Shown: one piece after another, positions 7,921 to 16,237 of the stretch
How positions within the stretch are numbered: the first letter of the stretch is position 1
How the letters are laid out: every line of letters begins with the position of its first letter
Assembly: GCF_902833085.1 (NCBI RefSeq)
Contig: NZ_CADFEB010000007.1
Coordinates: 1 to 64,000 of the forward strand
DNA from: Burkholderia ubonensis
Lineage (GTDB): Bacteria > Pseudomonadota > Gammaproteobacteria > Burkholderiales > Burkholderiaceae
Direction of reading: 5' to 3'
Length of the DNA: 64,000 bases
Made by a program: the position numbers and the translations under genes
Notes under the pieces: model-generated
Told to the model about the DNA's origin: nothing
What the model saw: only the letters and a program-made list of their open reading frames with translations
Database searches by the model: none

Positions 7921-10149
7921 ATGTCCACTTCGCCCAAGATCATCTACACCCTCACCGACGAAGCGCCCGCGCTCGCGACCTACTCGCTGCTGCCGATCGT
8001 CAAGGCCTTCACGCGCTCGTCCGGCGTCGCCGTCGAAACGCGCGACATCTCGCTCGCCGGCCGCATCATCGCCGCATTCGCGGACGTCCTGCCGCCCGAG
8101 CAGAAGGGTTCGGACGATCTGGCCGACCTGGGCCAGCTCACGCTGAAGCCGGAAGCGAACATCATCAAGCTGCCGAACATCAGCGCGTCGGTGCCGCAGC
8201 TGAAGGCCGCGATCGCCGAGCTGCAGGCGCAGGGCTACACGCTGCCGGCCTATCCGGAAGAGCCGTCGACCGATGAAGAGAAGGCCGTCAAGGCCCGTTA
8301 CGACAAGATCAAGGGCAGCGCGGTGAATCCGGTGCTGCGCGAAGGCAACTCCGACCGCCGCGCGCCGCTGTCGGTCAAGAACTACGCCCGCAAGCATCCG
8401 CACAAGATGGGCGCGTGGCAGGCCGACTCGAAGGCGCACGTCGCGCACATGAGCGAAGGCGACTTCTACGGCAGCGAGAAGTCCGCGTTGATCGCCGACG
8501 CCGGCAGCGTGAAGATCGAGCTGACGAAGGCCGACGGCACGCAGCAGGTCCTGAAGGAGAAGACGGCGGTCAAGGCCGGCGAGATCATCGACGCGTCGGT
8601 GATGAGCAAGAAGGCGCTGCGCAGCTTCCTCGAAGCGCAGATCGCCGACGCGAAGGCGCAGGGCGTGCTGTTCTCGGTGCACCTGAAGGCGACCATGATG
8701 AAGGTCTCGGACCCGGTCCTGTTCGGCCACGCCGTGTCGGTGTACTACCAGGACGCGCTCGCGAAGCACGCCGACGTGCTCGCGCGGGCCGGCTTCAACC
8801 CGAACAACGGCATCGGCGACCTGTACGCGCGCCTCAAGGACCTGCCGGCCGACACGCGTGAAGCGATCGAAGCCGACATCAAGGCCGTGTACGCGGCGCG
8901 TCCGCGCCTCGCGATGGTCAACTCCGACAAGGGCATCACGAACCTGCACGTGCCGAGCGACGTGATCGTCGACGCGTCGATGCCGGCGATGATCCGCGAG
9001 TCGGGCCGCATGTGGGGCCCGGACGGCGAGCTGTACGACGCGAAGGCCGTAATTCCGGATCGCTGCTACGCGGGCGTCTACCAGGCCGTCATCGAAGACT
9101 GCAAGCGGCACGGCGCGTTCGACCCGGTCACGATGGGCAGCGTGCCGAACGTCGGCCTGATGGCGCAGGCGGCCGAAGAGTACGGTTCGCACGACAAGAC
9201 GTTCCAGATTCCGGCGGACGGCGTCGTGCGCGTCACCGACGAAGCGGGCAACGTGCTGCTCGAGCACGCGGTCGAAGCGGGCGACGTGTGGCGCATGTGC
9301 CAGGCCAAGGATGCGCCGATCCAGGACTGGGTCAAGCTCGCGGTGAACCGCGCCCGCGCGACCGGCGCGCCGGCCGTGTTCTGGCTCGATCCGGCGCGCG
9401 CGCACGACGCGCAGGTCATCGCGAAGGTCGAGCGCTACCTGAAGGATCACGACACGAACGGCCTCGACATCCGCATCATGACGCCGGTCGACGCGACCCG
9501 CTTCTCGCTCGAGCGCATCCGCGCGGGCAAGGACACGATCTCGGTGACGGGCAACGTGCTGCGCGACTACCTGACCGACCTGTTCCCGATCATGGAACTC
9601 GGCACCAGCGCGAAGATGCTGTCGATCGTCCCGCTGATGGCAGGTGGCGGCATGTTCGAAACGGGGGCGGGCGGCTCCGCGCCGAAGCACGTCCAGCAGT
9701 TCGTCGAAGAGGGCTTCCTGCGCTGGGATTCGCTCGGCGAATTCCTCGCGCTCGCGGCGTCGCTCGAGCACCTCGGCCAGGCTTACGGCAACCCGAAGGC
9801 GCTCGTGCTCGCGAAGACGCTCGACCAGGCGACCGGCAAGTTCCTCGACGAGAACAAGTCTCCGGCGCGCAAGGTCGGCGGCCTCGACAACCGCGGAAGC
9901 CACTTCTACCTGTGCCTGTACTGGGCGCAGGCGCTTGCCGCGCAAACCGACGACGCGGCGCTGCAGGCGCAGTTCGCGGGCGTTGCGAAGGCGCTCGCCG
10001 ACAACGAGGCGCGCATCCTCGAGGAGCTGGGCGCAGCGCAGGGCAAGCCGGTGAGTATCGGCGGCTACTATCGCCCGAACGTCGAGCTGACGAGCCAGGC
10101 GATGCGTCCGAGCGCGACGCTGAACGGCATCGTCGACGCGGTCGCCTGA
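7921..10149 (+). CDS. icd: NADP-dependent isocitrate dehydrogenase, monomeric type II
   Basis: 742-residue single-chain enzyme (IDH-II), same reaction as the upstream gene but from a separate family. Diagnostic stretches are LREGNSDRRAPLSVKNYARKHP, the family block that includes substrate-binding Ser and Asn, then GDFYGSEKS, DLYARLKDLPADTR, AGGGMFETGAGGSAPKHVQQ and LDNRGSHFYLCLYWAQALA. Full length with no lesion. The start is MSTSPKIIYTLTDE. Two types of IDH side by side implies control of isocitrate flux by two independently regulated enzymes; in bacteria with both, the monomeric form is often differently regulated, but nothing in the sequence proves that here. Its own terminator follows. 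Confidence 0.97.
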   Translation: MSTSPKIIYTLTDEAPALATYSLLPIVKAFTRSSGVAVETRDISLAGRIIAAFADVLPPEQKGSDDLADLGQLTLKPEANIIKLPNISASVPQLKAAIAELQAQGYTLPAYPEEPSTDEEKAVKARYDKIKGSAVNPVLREGNSDRRAPLSVKNYARKHPHKMGAWQADSKAHVAHMSEGDFYGSEKSALIADAGSVKIELTKADGTQQVLKEKTAVKAGEIIDASVMSKKALRSFLEAQIADAKAQGVLFSVHLKATMMKVSDPVLFGHAVSVYYQDALAKHADVLARAGFNPNNGIGDLYARLKDLPADTREAIEADIKAVYAARPRLAMVNSDKGITNLHVPSDVIVDASMPAMIRESGRMWGPDGELYDAKAVIPDRCYAGVYQAVIEDCKRHGAFDPVTMGSVPNVGLMAQAAEEYGSHDKTFQIPADGVVRVTDEAGNVLLEHAVEAGDVWRMCQAKDAPIQDWVKLAVNRARATGAPAVFWLDPARAHDAQVIAKVERYLKDHDTNGLDIRIMTPVDATRFSLERIRAGKDTISVTGNVLRDYLTDLFPIMELGTSAKMLSIVPLMAGGGMFETGAGGSAPKHVQQFVEEGFLRWDSLGEFLALAASLEHLGQAYGNPKALVLAKTLDQATGKFLDENKSPARKVGGLDNRGSHFYLCLYWAQALAAQTDDAALQAQFAGVAKALADNEARILEELGAAQGKPVSIGGYYRPNVELTSQAMRPSATLNGIVDAVA

Positions 10150-10287
10150 CGTCGTCTGCATGATCGCCCGAACGGGCGCGATCGCACGCATGACGACAGG
10201 AGGCGGGTTGCGCAACGCGGCGTGGATCAGCGATCCGCGCAGGCGATGCCGCCCGCCGTCCGGATTGCCTGCCGATCGAAACGAAGA

Positions 10288-10312
10288 CGCCCCGGATGCC
10301 CGGGGCGTTTTT
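10288..10312 (+). terminator. intrinsic terminator of the monomeric icd
   Basis: CGCCCCGG / CCGGGGCG stem (10288-10295, 10300-10307), ATGC loop, then TTTTT. Confidence 0.93.
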
Positions 10313-10327
10313 CATGGTGGGTCATGT

Positions 10328-10555
10328 TCAGACGTGGACGATTTCCCACTCGGCGATCTCGCCCGGGATATCGAGGGTTGCCGTGTCCAGTTCGGACAGT
10401 TCCGGGCAGTTCACGCCGCGCGCGATGTGGTCGACCGCATGTTCGGGGCACGAGAACGCGCCGAGCAATGCATTGCCGAACGTCGCTTCCCAGACGCCGT
10501 TGCCCGGCAGGATGTAGAACGACCCGAGCGCTGAGCCAAAGCGAAATCCCTTCAT
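10328..10555 (-). CDS. small uncharacterised 75-residue protein
   Basis: Begins MKGFRFGSALGSFYILPGNG with AAGGGAG 7 nt before the ATG, which separates it from a longer low-quality frame. Contains two Cys (AFSCPEHAVDHI and GVNCPELSEL) and an acidic C-terminal half ending EIAEWEIVHV. No signal peptide or membrane segment and no recognised domain. Convergent with the monomeric icd gene. The strong ribosome site and non-shadow composition support a real gene; function unknown. Confidence 0.65.
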   Translation of the reverse strand: MKGFRFGSALGSFYILPGNGVWEATFGNALLGAFSCPEHAVDHIARGVNCPELSELDTATLDIPGEIAEWEIVHV

Positions 10556-11131
10556 TTCCGTTCTCCCTTTCTGATCACATGCGATTCGTTTGCGCCGCCT
10601 GCCGGTGTCCGGCAGGTTCCGGCTCGACTGGCGGTTGCGTCGGGTTCGTCGGTGGTGTGTGCCGAACGTCGCTGCGTAACGCCAGTGCATGTGAAGAAGT
10701 CTACGTCCGGGGTCCGCTCGGATGGTGCGTGTAGAAGCACTGATCCAAACAAAAATTCATTTTAAAAAACAATGAATTACATATTATGTTTTGCATTGTG
10801 GAACGATTTTTGGCATCGCGAAACAGGATATTTGTGCTCTGCACCACGAATTTTTACAAGGCAAGGGCGCGTTCCATATCGTGAAATTATGGGCGAATTT
10901 GACGAGCGAAGCGCGTGACAGGAGCGGCATGGTCGCGGCGTGACCGTCGCGCACGCGATCACGAGGAGGTGGAGTGACGGGAGCGGCGCGCGTGTGCGCC
11001 GGGCATGCGGCGTTTCGCCGCCTGGATGTGGCGGTCGCTTAACAGCCCGGGTGCCCGGTTATGATGACGCGGGCAGCCCTGCGGACGGCCGCCGCTTCCC
11101 GAACCATACCGTCGAGAACGAGGAACGATTG
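10556..11131. other. 576-bp gap with an AT-rich core
   Basis: 10741-10880 is clearly more AT-rich than the surroundings and contains an exact inverted repeat, AATTCATT (10754-10761) and AATGAATT (10771-10778), 9 nt apart. The only open frames are shadows. The gap separates the small protein (minus) and the multicopper oxidase (plus) and may hold both promoters; it could also be a remnant of lost sequence. Confidence 0.5.
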
Positions 11132-12736
11132 ATGATACGGAGAACCTTCCTGTCGCGCGCCGTCGGCGTCGCCGTCGCGTCGCTGGTCGCGCGCAGCGCG
11201 TGGGCGCAGCACGCGGGTCACGCCGGCATGGCCGATATGGAGATGGACGACGTGCCCGGGATGTCGGGAATGGCGTCGCACGGGCAGCACGGCAAGCATG
11301 CGCCGGCGGCGCGTCCGGCTCCGCTCGCCGCCGCCGACGCGTTGCCGGCCGGTGCGCCGCTGGCATCGCTGCGCACGCTCGCGAACGAGAGCCGTGAGCC
11401 CGGGACGTTTCGCGCGACGCTCGTCGCGCAGCCGGTCGCGCGCCCGATGCTGCGCGGCGCTCGCCCGACGACGTTCTGGCAATTCGGCGACGGTGCCCGG
11501 GGGCCGGTCGTCGGGCCGCTGATCGACGTGCGTGAAGGCGATACGGTCGAGATCCGTTTCGTGAACCGGTTGCCGCAACCGTCGACGATACACTGGCACG
11601 GGCTGCCGGTGCCGCCCGACCAGGACGGCAATCCGTCCGCGCCGGTCGCGCCGGGCGCGTCGCACGTCTATCGGTTCACGCTGCCGAAGGGGAGCGCGGG
11701 GACGTACTGGTATCACCCGCATCCGCACATGATGACGGCCGAGCAGGTGTTTCGCGGGCTGGCGGGGCCGTTCGTCGTGCGCGCGGCGGACGATCCGCTC
11801 GCCGGCTGGCCGGAACGCAACCTGTTCGTGTCAGATCTGAAGCTCGCTCGCGACGGCACGATTGCGCCGAACGACATGATGGACTGGATGAACGGCCGCG
11901 AAGGCCAGTTCGTGCTGGTCAACGGCGCGCGGCGGCCGCGCGTCGAGGTTGCCGGCGATGAGCGCTGGCGCGTGTGGAACGCATGCAGCGCGCGCTATCT
12001 GCGGCTCGCGTTCGACGACGGCCGCGCGTTCGAGCAGGCCGGCACCGACGGCGGGCTGCTGGAGACGCCGCGTCGCGTCACGTCGCTGCTGCTCGCGCCG
12101 GGCGAGCGCGCGGAGTTGCTGGTGCGTGCCGGCGAGCGCGCGTCGCGCGCGGTGCTGGTCGCGGCCGAATACGATCGTCGCAAGATGGCGATGTCGGACG
12201 ACGGGCACGGCAGCCTGCCGCCGGATCCGGCGCTGCCGCTCGCCGACGTCGCATTCGCGCCGGCCGCCGCGCGATCGCTGCCCGCGGCGCTGCGCGCGGT
12301 GCCCGAGCTCGGGAAGCCGGTCGCGGACAAGACGGTGGCGTTCGGCGAGGAAATGGACATGGACGCGATGATGGCCGGGCCCGCGCACGGCCGTCCGTCC
12401 GGCATGCGCTTCACGATCAACGGTGATGTGTATGCACCGCATCGGGCGATGCTGACGAGTCGTGCAGGCGACGTCGAACGCTGGACGATCCGCAACGAAA
12501 CCGACATGGATCACCCGTTCCACTTGCACGGCACGCAGTTTCAGGTGATCGAGCGTGCGTCGGGCGGTGCACGCACGCCTGAGCCGTTCCGTGCATGGCG
12601 GGACACCGTGAACGTGCGCAGCGGCGAGGTCGTGACGATTCTCACGTCACAGGACGTGCCGGGCGAGCGTATGTTTCACTGCCACATCCTCGAACACGAG
12701 GATCTCGGGATGATGGGAACACTGAAAGTCGTCTGA
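11132..12736 (+). CDS. Tat-exported multicopper oxidase (CopA/CueO-like)
   Basis: 534-residue cupredoxin-domain oxidase, probably periplasmic, of the type that oxidises Cu+ or phenolics with O2. The N-terminus MIRRTFLSRAVGVAVASLVARSAWA is a twin-arginine signal. Copper ligands are complete: HWHG (154-157), YHPHPH (194-199), HPFHLHG near residue 497 and HCHILEHEDLGMM (516-528), where His522 and Met527 are expected type-1 ligands. The segment after the signal is rich in Met and His (HAGHAGMADMEMDDVPGMSG), and MDMDAMM occurs later, as in copper-handling oxidases. ATG 11132 has AGGA upstream. No copA, copB or copper sensor is adjacent, though a CopC-like gene lies at 50.5 kb. Copper tolerance is inferred. 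Confidence 0.88.
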   Translation: MIRRTFLSRAVGVAVASLVARSAWAQHAGHAGMADMEMDDVPGMSGMASHGQHGKHAPAARPAPLAAADALPAGAPLASLRTLANESREPGTFRATLVAQPVARPMLRGARPTTFWQFGDGARGPVVGPLIDVREGDTVEIRFVNRLPQPSTIHWHGLPVPPDQDGNPSAPVAPGASHVYRFTLPKGSAGTYWYHPHPHMMTAEQVFRGLAGPFVVRAADDPLAGWPERNLFVSDLKLARDGTIAPNDMMDWMNGREGQFVLVNGARRPRVEVAGDERWRVWNACSARYLRLAFDDGRAFEQAGTDGGLLETPRRVTSLLLAPGERAELLVRAGERASRAVLVAAEYDRRKMAMSDDGHGSLPPDPALPLADVAFAPAAARSLPAALRAVPELGKPVADKTVAFGEEMDMDAMMAGPAHGRPSGMRFTINGDVYAPHRAMLTSRAGDVERWTIRNETDMDHPFHLHGTQFQVIERASGGARTPEPFRAWRDTVNVRSGEVVTILTSQDVPGERMFHCHILEHEDLGMMGTLKVV

Positions 12737-12815
12737 TCCGTCGACGGCCAAGGGCCGCACGAGTCGGCGGCGCACGATGCGTCGTGCGTCGTCGACGTTC
12801 GGAATCGAAGGCAGC

Positions 12816-12853
12816 AAAAAAGCCGCGCATCGTATTCGGTGCGCGGCTTTTTT
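12816..12853 (+). terminator. intrinsic terminator after the multicopper oxidase
   Basis: AAAAAAGCCGCGCA / TGCGCGGCTTTTTT stem (12816-12829, 12840-12853) with a T tract; it can work in both directions. Confidence 0.92.
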
Positions 12854-12961
12854 TGTATTGCGGTTTCGCAGCGCTTTTTGTCTCGGCCCGGCCGCGATCG
12901 ATGCGCGTGGTTTAAAGCGGGGCCGATATTCATCCGGAAACGCAAATTAGAACTCGTCCTA

Positions 12962-12990
12962 TTGGCCGGGATGTTCGCCCTTCCTATACT
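12962..12990 (+). promoter_or_regulatory. candidate sigma-70 promoter of the trimeric autotransporter
   Basis: TTGGCC (12962-12967), 17-nt spacer, TATACT (12985-12990). It lies about 195 nt before the chosen start. The rest of the gap 12737-13184 shows no gene. Confidence 0.45.
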
Positions 12991-13184
12991 GGGCCCCTAT
13001 CGCCTTGGGAGATGACAGGCTCCGGTTGTCGAGTGCGACGGAAGAACGCCATTTCCGGAATGCCGGATGCCCCATCGGCCTCGATGCTTCGGAAAAAGGC
13101 GGATGTGCGGCGCGAATAATTTCAAGATTAAGTAGGTGAAATTCGTGTCGGGATTTTTTTGATTTCAATATGGTTATACATCTT

Positions 13185-14978
13185 ATGAAAATAATTAGTC
13201 GTCCATATTATGATCGGGCAGCGCACGGGTCGAATTCCTCTTCGGGCATGACGCGTGTACTGGTCATGCGCGCGGTCACGGCAGGCGTGGCAGGCATGCT
13301 GGGATTGACGCTCGCGAATGCACGCGCGCAGACGCTCGAGGATAGGGTGGGCTCGCTGGAAAGCGACGTGTCGTCGATCAACAACGATCTCTCGGGCGTG
13401 AAAAATGATGTCTCCGACATCAAGGACCGCCTCAAAAAATCGCTGCCGTCCCCCGGCACCGGCAAGGACAGCGTGGCCGTTGGCGAGAACTCAAATGCGT
13501 CCGGGACCGGCAGTACGGCGGTGGGTGTGAACGCATCGGCGACTGGCGACTCGAGCACGGCGATCGGCGAGGGCGCCGAGGCATCGGGCAAGGACAGCAC
13601 GGCAAACGGCGCGCACGCGAAGGCGACCGGTGATTCGAGCACGGCGACCGGCGCGGACTCCGAGGCATCGGGCAAGGACAGCACGGCAAACGGCGCGCGC
13701 TCGAAGGCGACCGGTGATTCGAGCACGGCGACCGGCGCGGACTCCGAGGCATCGGGCGACGACAGCACGGCAAACGGCGCGCGCTCGAAGGCGACCGGTG
13801 ATTCGAGCACGGCGACCGGCGCGGATTCCGAGGCATCGGGCGACGACAGCACGGCAAACGGCGCGCGCTCGAAGGCGACCGGTGATTCGAGCACGGCGAA
13901 CGGCGCGGATTCCGAGGCGTCGGGCAAGGACAGCACGGCAAACGGCGCGCGCTCGAAGGCGACGGGCGACTCGAGCTCGGCGACGGGCGCGGATTCCGAG
14001 GCGTCGGGCAAGGACAGCACGGCAAACGGTGCGCGCTCGAAGGCGACCGGCGACTCGAGCTCGGCGACGGGCGCGGATTCCGAGGCGTCGGGCAAGGACA
14101 GCACGGCAAACGGTGCGCGCTCGAAGGCGACGGGCGATTCGAGTTCGGCGACGGGCGCGGATTCCGAGGCGTCGGGCAAGGACAGCACGGCAAACGGTGC
14201 GCGCTCGAAGGCGACGGGCGATTCGAGCTCGGCGACGGGCGCGGACTCCGAGGCGTCGGGCGACGACAGCACGGCAAACGGCGCGCGCTCGAAGGCGACC
14301 GGTGATTCGAGCACGGCGAACGGCGCGGATTCCGAGGCGTCGGGCAAGGACAGCACGGCAAACGGTGCGCGCTCGAAGGCGACCGGCGACTCGAGCACGG
14401 CGAACGGCGTCGATTCCGAAGCGTCGGGGAACGACAGCACGGCGGCGGGCACGCGCGCGCGGGCGACCGGCAACAACTCGACGGCAATGGGTACGAATGC
14501 CAAAGCGTTCGGCGACGGCAGTTCCAGCTTCGGCAGCGGCGCATCGTCGTCAGGCGCGAACAGCACGGCGCTCGGCACGGGTGCGGCCGCGACCGGCAGG
14601 AATTCGGTCGCACTTGGCTACGGCTCGATTGCCGACCGTGACGATACCGTGTCGATCGGGTCACCGGGCCACGAACGCAAGCTCGCGAACGTCGCCGATG
14701 CGGTGATGCCTTACGATGCCGTCAACCTGCGCCAGTTGAACGCCGTGGCGCGGCGCGCGTACAGCGGCGTCGCGGCCGCGACTGCATTGTCGATGATTCC
14801 GGACGCCGGTCCGGGCCAGACGGTCGCGGTCGGCATCGGCATGGGCAGCTATCTTGGCTACCAGGCCGTTTCGCTGGGCGCATCGATCCGGATCGGCGAA
14901 AACCTGAAGGTGCGTGCCGGAGCGGGGATGAGTTCAGCCGCGACGACGTGGGGTGCTGGTGCGTCGTATAGCTGGTAA
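13185..14978 (+). CDS. trimeric autotransporter adhesin (YadA-like)
   Basis: 597-residue outer-membrane adhesin of type Vc secretion. Order: hydrophobic export signal (MRAVTAGVAGMLGLTLANARAQ), a short coiled coil (TLEDRVGSLESDVSSINNDL), a passenger of YadA-head-like repeats (about residues 95-435 and beyond), NSVALGYGS and KLANVADAV head and neck motifs, DAVNLRQLNAVAR, and a C-terminal YadA anchor of four beta strands ending in SYSW. The passenger is dominated by eleven 28-residue repeats. The start is uncertain: ATG 13185 or 13170 lacks a ribosome site, and a Met in MTRVLVMRAV is another option. There is no companion gene. Likely host or surface binding and self-association. Confidence 0.92.
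   Translation: MKIISRPYYDRAAHGSNSSSGMTRVLVMRAVTAGVAGMLGLTLANARAQTLEDRVGSLESDVSSINNDLSGVKNDVSDIKDRLKKSLPSPGTGKDSVAVGENSNASGTGSTAVGVNASATGDSSTAIGEGAEASGKDSTANGAHAKATGDSSTATGADSEASGKDSTANGARSKATGDSSTATGADSEASGDDSTANGARSKATGDSSTATGADSEASGDDSTANGARSKATGDSSTANGADSEASGKDSTANGARSKATGDSSSATGADSEASGKDSTANGARSKATGDSSSATGADSEASGKDSTANGARSKATGDSSSATGADSEASGKDSTANGARSKATGDSSSATGADSEASGDDSTANGARSKATGDSSTANGADSEASGKDSTANGARSKATGDSSTANGVDSEASGNDSTAAGTRARATGNNSTAMGTNAKAFGDGSSSFGSGASSSGANSTALGTGAAATGRNSVALGYGSIADRDDTVSIGSPGHERKLANVADAVMPYDAVNLRQLNAVARRAYSGVAAATALSMIPDAGPGQTVAVGIGMGSYLGYQAVSLGASIRIGENLKVRAGAGMSSAATTWGAGASYSW
13566..14489 (+). repeat. eleven 84-bp in-frame tandem repeats in the adhesin
   Basis: Each 28-residue unit is two 14-residue halves, of the form GADSEASGKDSTAN and GARSKATGDSSTAT. 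The inner units are almost identical at the DNA level; the first and last are diverged. The array spans exactly 11 x 84 bp and keeps the A-x-G spacing of YadA heads. Unit number is a natural candidate for strain variation by slippage or recombination. Confidence 0.95.
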
Positions 14979-15124
14979 GCCATGCGGGTGGCGGCGCAGA
15001 TGTTGGATCGCAGCGACAGCGTGCGGTCGAAAGACGATCTGTGCGCCTGACTCGACAATCGCGGCATTTGCGTCGTAATTGTGCGAATCGGCAGGCCAAT
15101 CGACAGAAAGCGTCGATTGGCCGC

Positions 15125-15156
15125 AAAAAAAGAAACCCGGCGTTTCGCCGGGTTTC
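15125..15156 (-). terminator. intrinsic terminator of the cold-shock gene
   Basis: Minus-strand GAAACCCGGCG / CGCCGGGTTTC stem (15156-15146, 15142-15132), 3-nt loop, then T7. The plus strand can also form it at the end of the adhesin transcript. Confidence 0.93.
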
Positions 15157-15177
15157 CTCGTCCGAAATCCGTTGCCC

Positions 15178-15381
15178 TCAGGCTGCCTGGATATTCGAAG
15201 CCTGCTTGCCTTTCGGTCCTTGGACGACCTCGAAGCTCACCTTCTGGCCTTCCTTCAGGGTCTTGAAGCCCTGCATGTTGATGGCCGAGAAGTGTGCGAA
15301 CAGATCCTCACCGCCCTCGTCGGGAGTGATGAAACCGAAGCCCTTCGCGTCATTGAACCATTTGACAATACCAGTTGCCAT
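15178..15381 (-). CDS. cold-shock domain protein (CspA family)
   Basis: 67-residue single OB-fold that binds single-stranded RNA and DNA. RNP1 is KGFGFI and RNP2 is DLFAHF; MATGIVKWFNDAKG is the standard N-terminus. The ATG at 15381 follows GGGGAAG by 5 nt; the 14 codons upstream in the same frame are leader sequence. A long 5' UTR of about 140 nt, implied by the promoter at 15557-15529, is characteristic of cold-shock genes, whose leaders often act as thermosensors. Orthologues near clpSA are often called CspD, but CspA-type RNA chaperone is all the sequence shows. Confidence 0.95.
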   Translation of the reverse strand: MATGIVKWFNDAKGFGFITPDEGGEDLFAHFSAINMQGFKTLKEGQKVSFEVVQGPKGKQASNIQAA

Positions 15382-15528
15382 ACCTACTTCCCCTGTCACA
15401 CAGTCGCTACCTACCACGAGCACGCTCGAAAAGCCAAACGACCGGAAAATACAGCCGTTCCCCCCTCACAGCTCACCTCGGCCTTTATCACTTTGCCGTT
15501 CAGACAAATTGAAAAAAGTGCCAGCTTG

Positions 15529-15557
15529 ATTGTTGGCGCTCTTTATTGGAGTGTCAA
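15529..15557 (-). promoter_or_regulatory. sigma-70 promoter of the cold-shock gene
   Basis: Minus strand: TTGACA (15557-15552), 17-nt spacer, AACAAT (15534-15529). A consensus -35 and correct spacing; predicted start near 15522. Confidence 0.65.
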
Positions 15558-15650
15558 GAAAATTTTTAGACGTATAGGGGGCCGTTGTAAAGAACCCATT
15601 TTCAGGGTTTTTCCGGCTTTGCCTGTCGGCATCGTCGCAAGCGCGCGGAC

Positions 15651-15680
15651 TTGAAAAGTCGCATAATCGGCTCATATACC
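15651..15680 (+). promoter_or_regulatory. candidate promoter for clpSA or a leader RNA
   Basis: TTGAAA (15651-15656), 18-nt spacer, TATACC (15675-15680); about 235 nt ahead of clpS. Confidence 0.5.
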
Positions 15681-15686
15681 AGGCTC

Positions 15687-15812
15687 GAGTGACACGCGTT
15701 CGAGCTTCCCTTGCTTGTGGGATACTGGATGCGGACGCGACGTCGCGGTGCGATTCCCCGTGACGGTGCGTGTCCCGCGCCACCTGTGAAAGCCGGCACC
15801 GCAGCCGGCTTT
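15687..15812 (+). ncRNA. structured leader or small RNA upstream of clpS (candidate)
   Basis: Downstream of the candidate promoter lie two strong hairpins. The first pairs GGACGCG (15733-15739) with CGTGTCC (15769-15775), with an inner GTCGCGG / CCGTGAC helix. The second is AAAGCCGGC / GCCGGCTTT (15789-15797, 15804-15812), a terminator-like hairpin with a weak T end. It could be a free small RNA of about 125 nt or an attenuated clpSA leader. No known riboswitch class is recognised. Confidence 0.4.
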
Positions 15813-15922
15813 CGTATGGCGCGAGCGCAAGCGTGTGGTTCCGGGCTTCCGGGGAGGGCGCCGGCCGGTCGGTCGGGTAATGGCAGGATTGCGGGCCTGT
15901 CCGAGTTGTTTAGAATGGGTGT

Positions 15923-16237
15923 ATGGCGATTATCCCGGACAAGCAGGACAGCACCGTCCTGGAACGCAAGCAGCAGAAGCTGAAGCCGCCTTCGATGTAC
16001 AAGGTGGTGCTGCTCAACGACGACTTCACGCCGATGGAGTTCGTCGTAATGGTCGTGCAGGAGTATTTCAAGAAGGATCGCGAGACCGCCACGCAGATCA
16101 TGCTGAAGGTCCATCGCGAAGGGCGAGGGGTTTGTGGGGTCTATACGCGGGACATCGCGTCGACCAAGGTTGAGCAAGTCGTTACCCATGCGCGGCAGGC
16201 AGGGCATCCGCTGCAGTGCGTGATGGAGGAAGCATGA
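15923..16237 (+). CDS. clpS: ClpAP adaptor protein ClpS
   Basis: 104 residues. Binds the N-domain of ClpA and delivers N-degron substrates (Leu, Phe, Trp, Tyr N-termini) to ClpAP. The core MYKVVLLNDDFTPMEFVVMVVQEYF is the ClpS domain, with the NDDFTPME signature of the N-degron pocket; HREGRGVCGVYTRDIA follows. Its stop overlaps the clpA start in an ATGA, so the two are translationally coupled. Confidence 0.97.
   Translation: MAIIPDKQDSTVLERKQQKLKPPSMYKVVLLNDDFTPMEFVVMVVQEYFKKDRETATQIMLKVHREGRGVCGVYTRDIASTKVEQVVTHARQAGHPLQCVMEEA

Noticed and set aside
10777..10962. 61-codon minus-strand frame in the AT-rich gap.
   Set aside because: No ribosome site; low-complexity region more likely regulatory.
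12959..13168. 69-codon minus-strand frame before the adhesin.
   Set aside because: No ribosome site and it overlaps the likely adhesin promoter.
13566..14489. CRISPR-like array.
   Set aside because: Units are contiguous and coding, with no unique spacers; also no cas genes.
13208..14578. Long antisense repetitive frame (AFERAPFAVL-type repeats) over the adhesin.
   Set aside because: It is the complement of the 84-bp repeats and reflects their composition; no start signal or signal peptide.
15711..15983. A 90-codon plus-strand frame running into clpS.
   Set aside because: It reads through hairpins and overlaps clpS out of frame; Arg/Gly-rich shadow.
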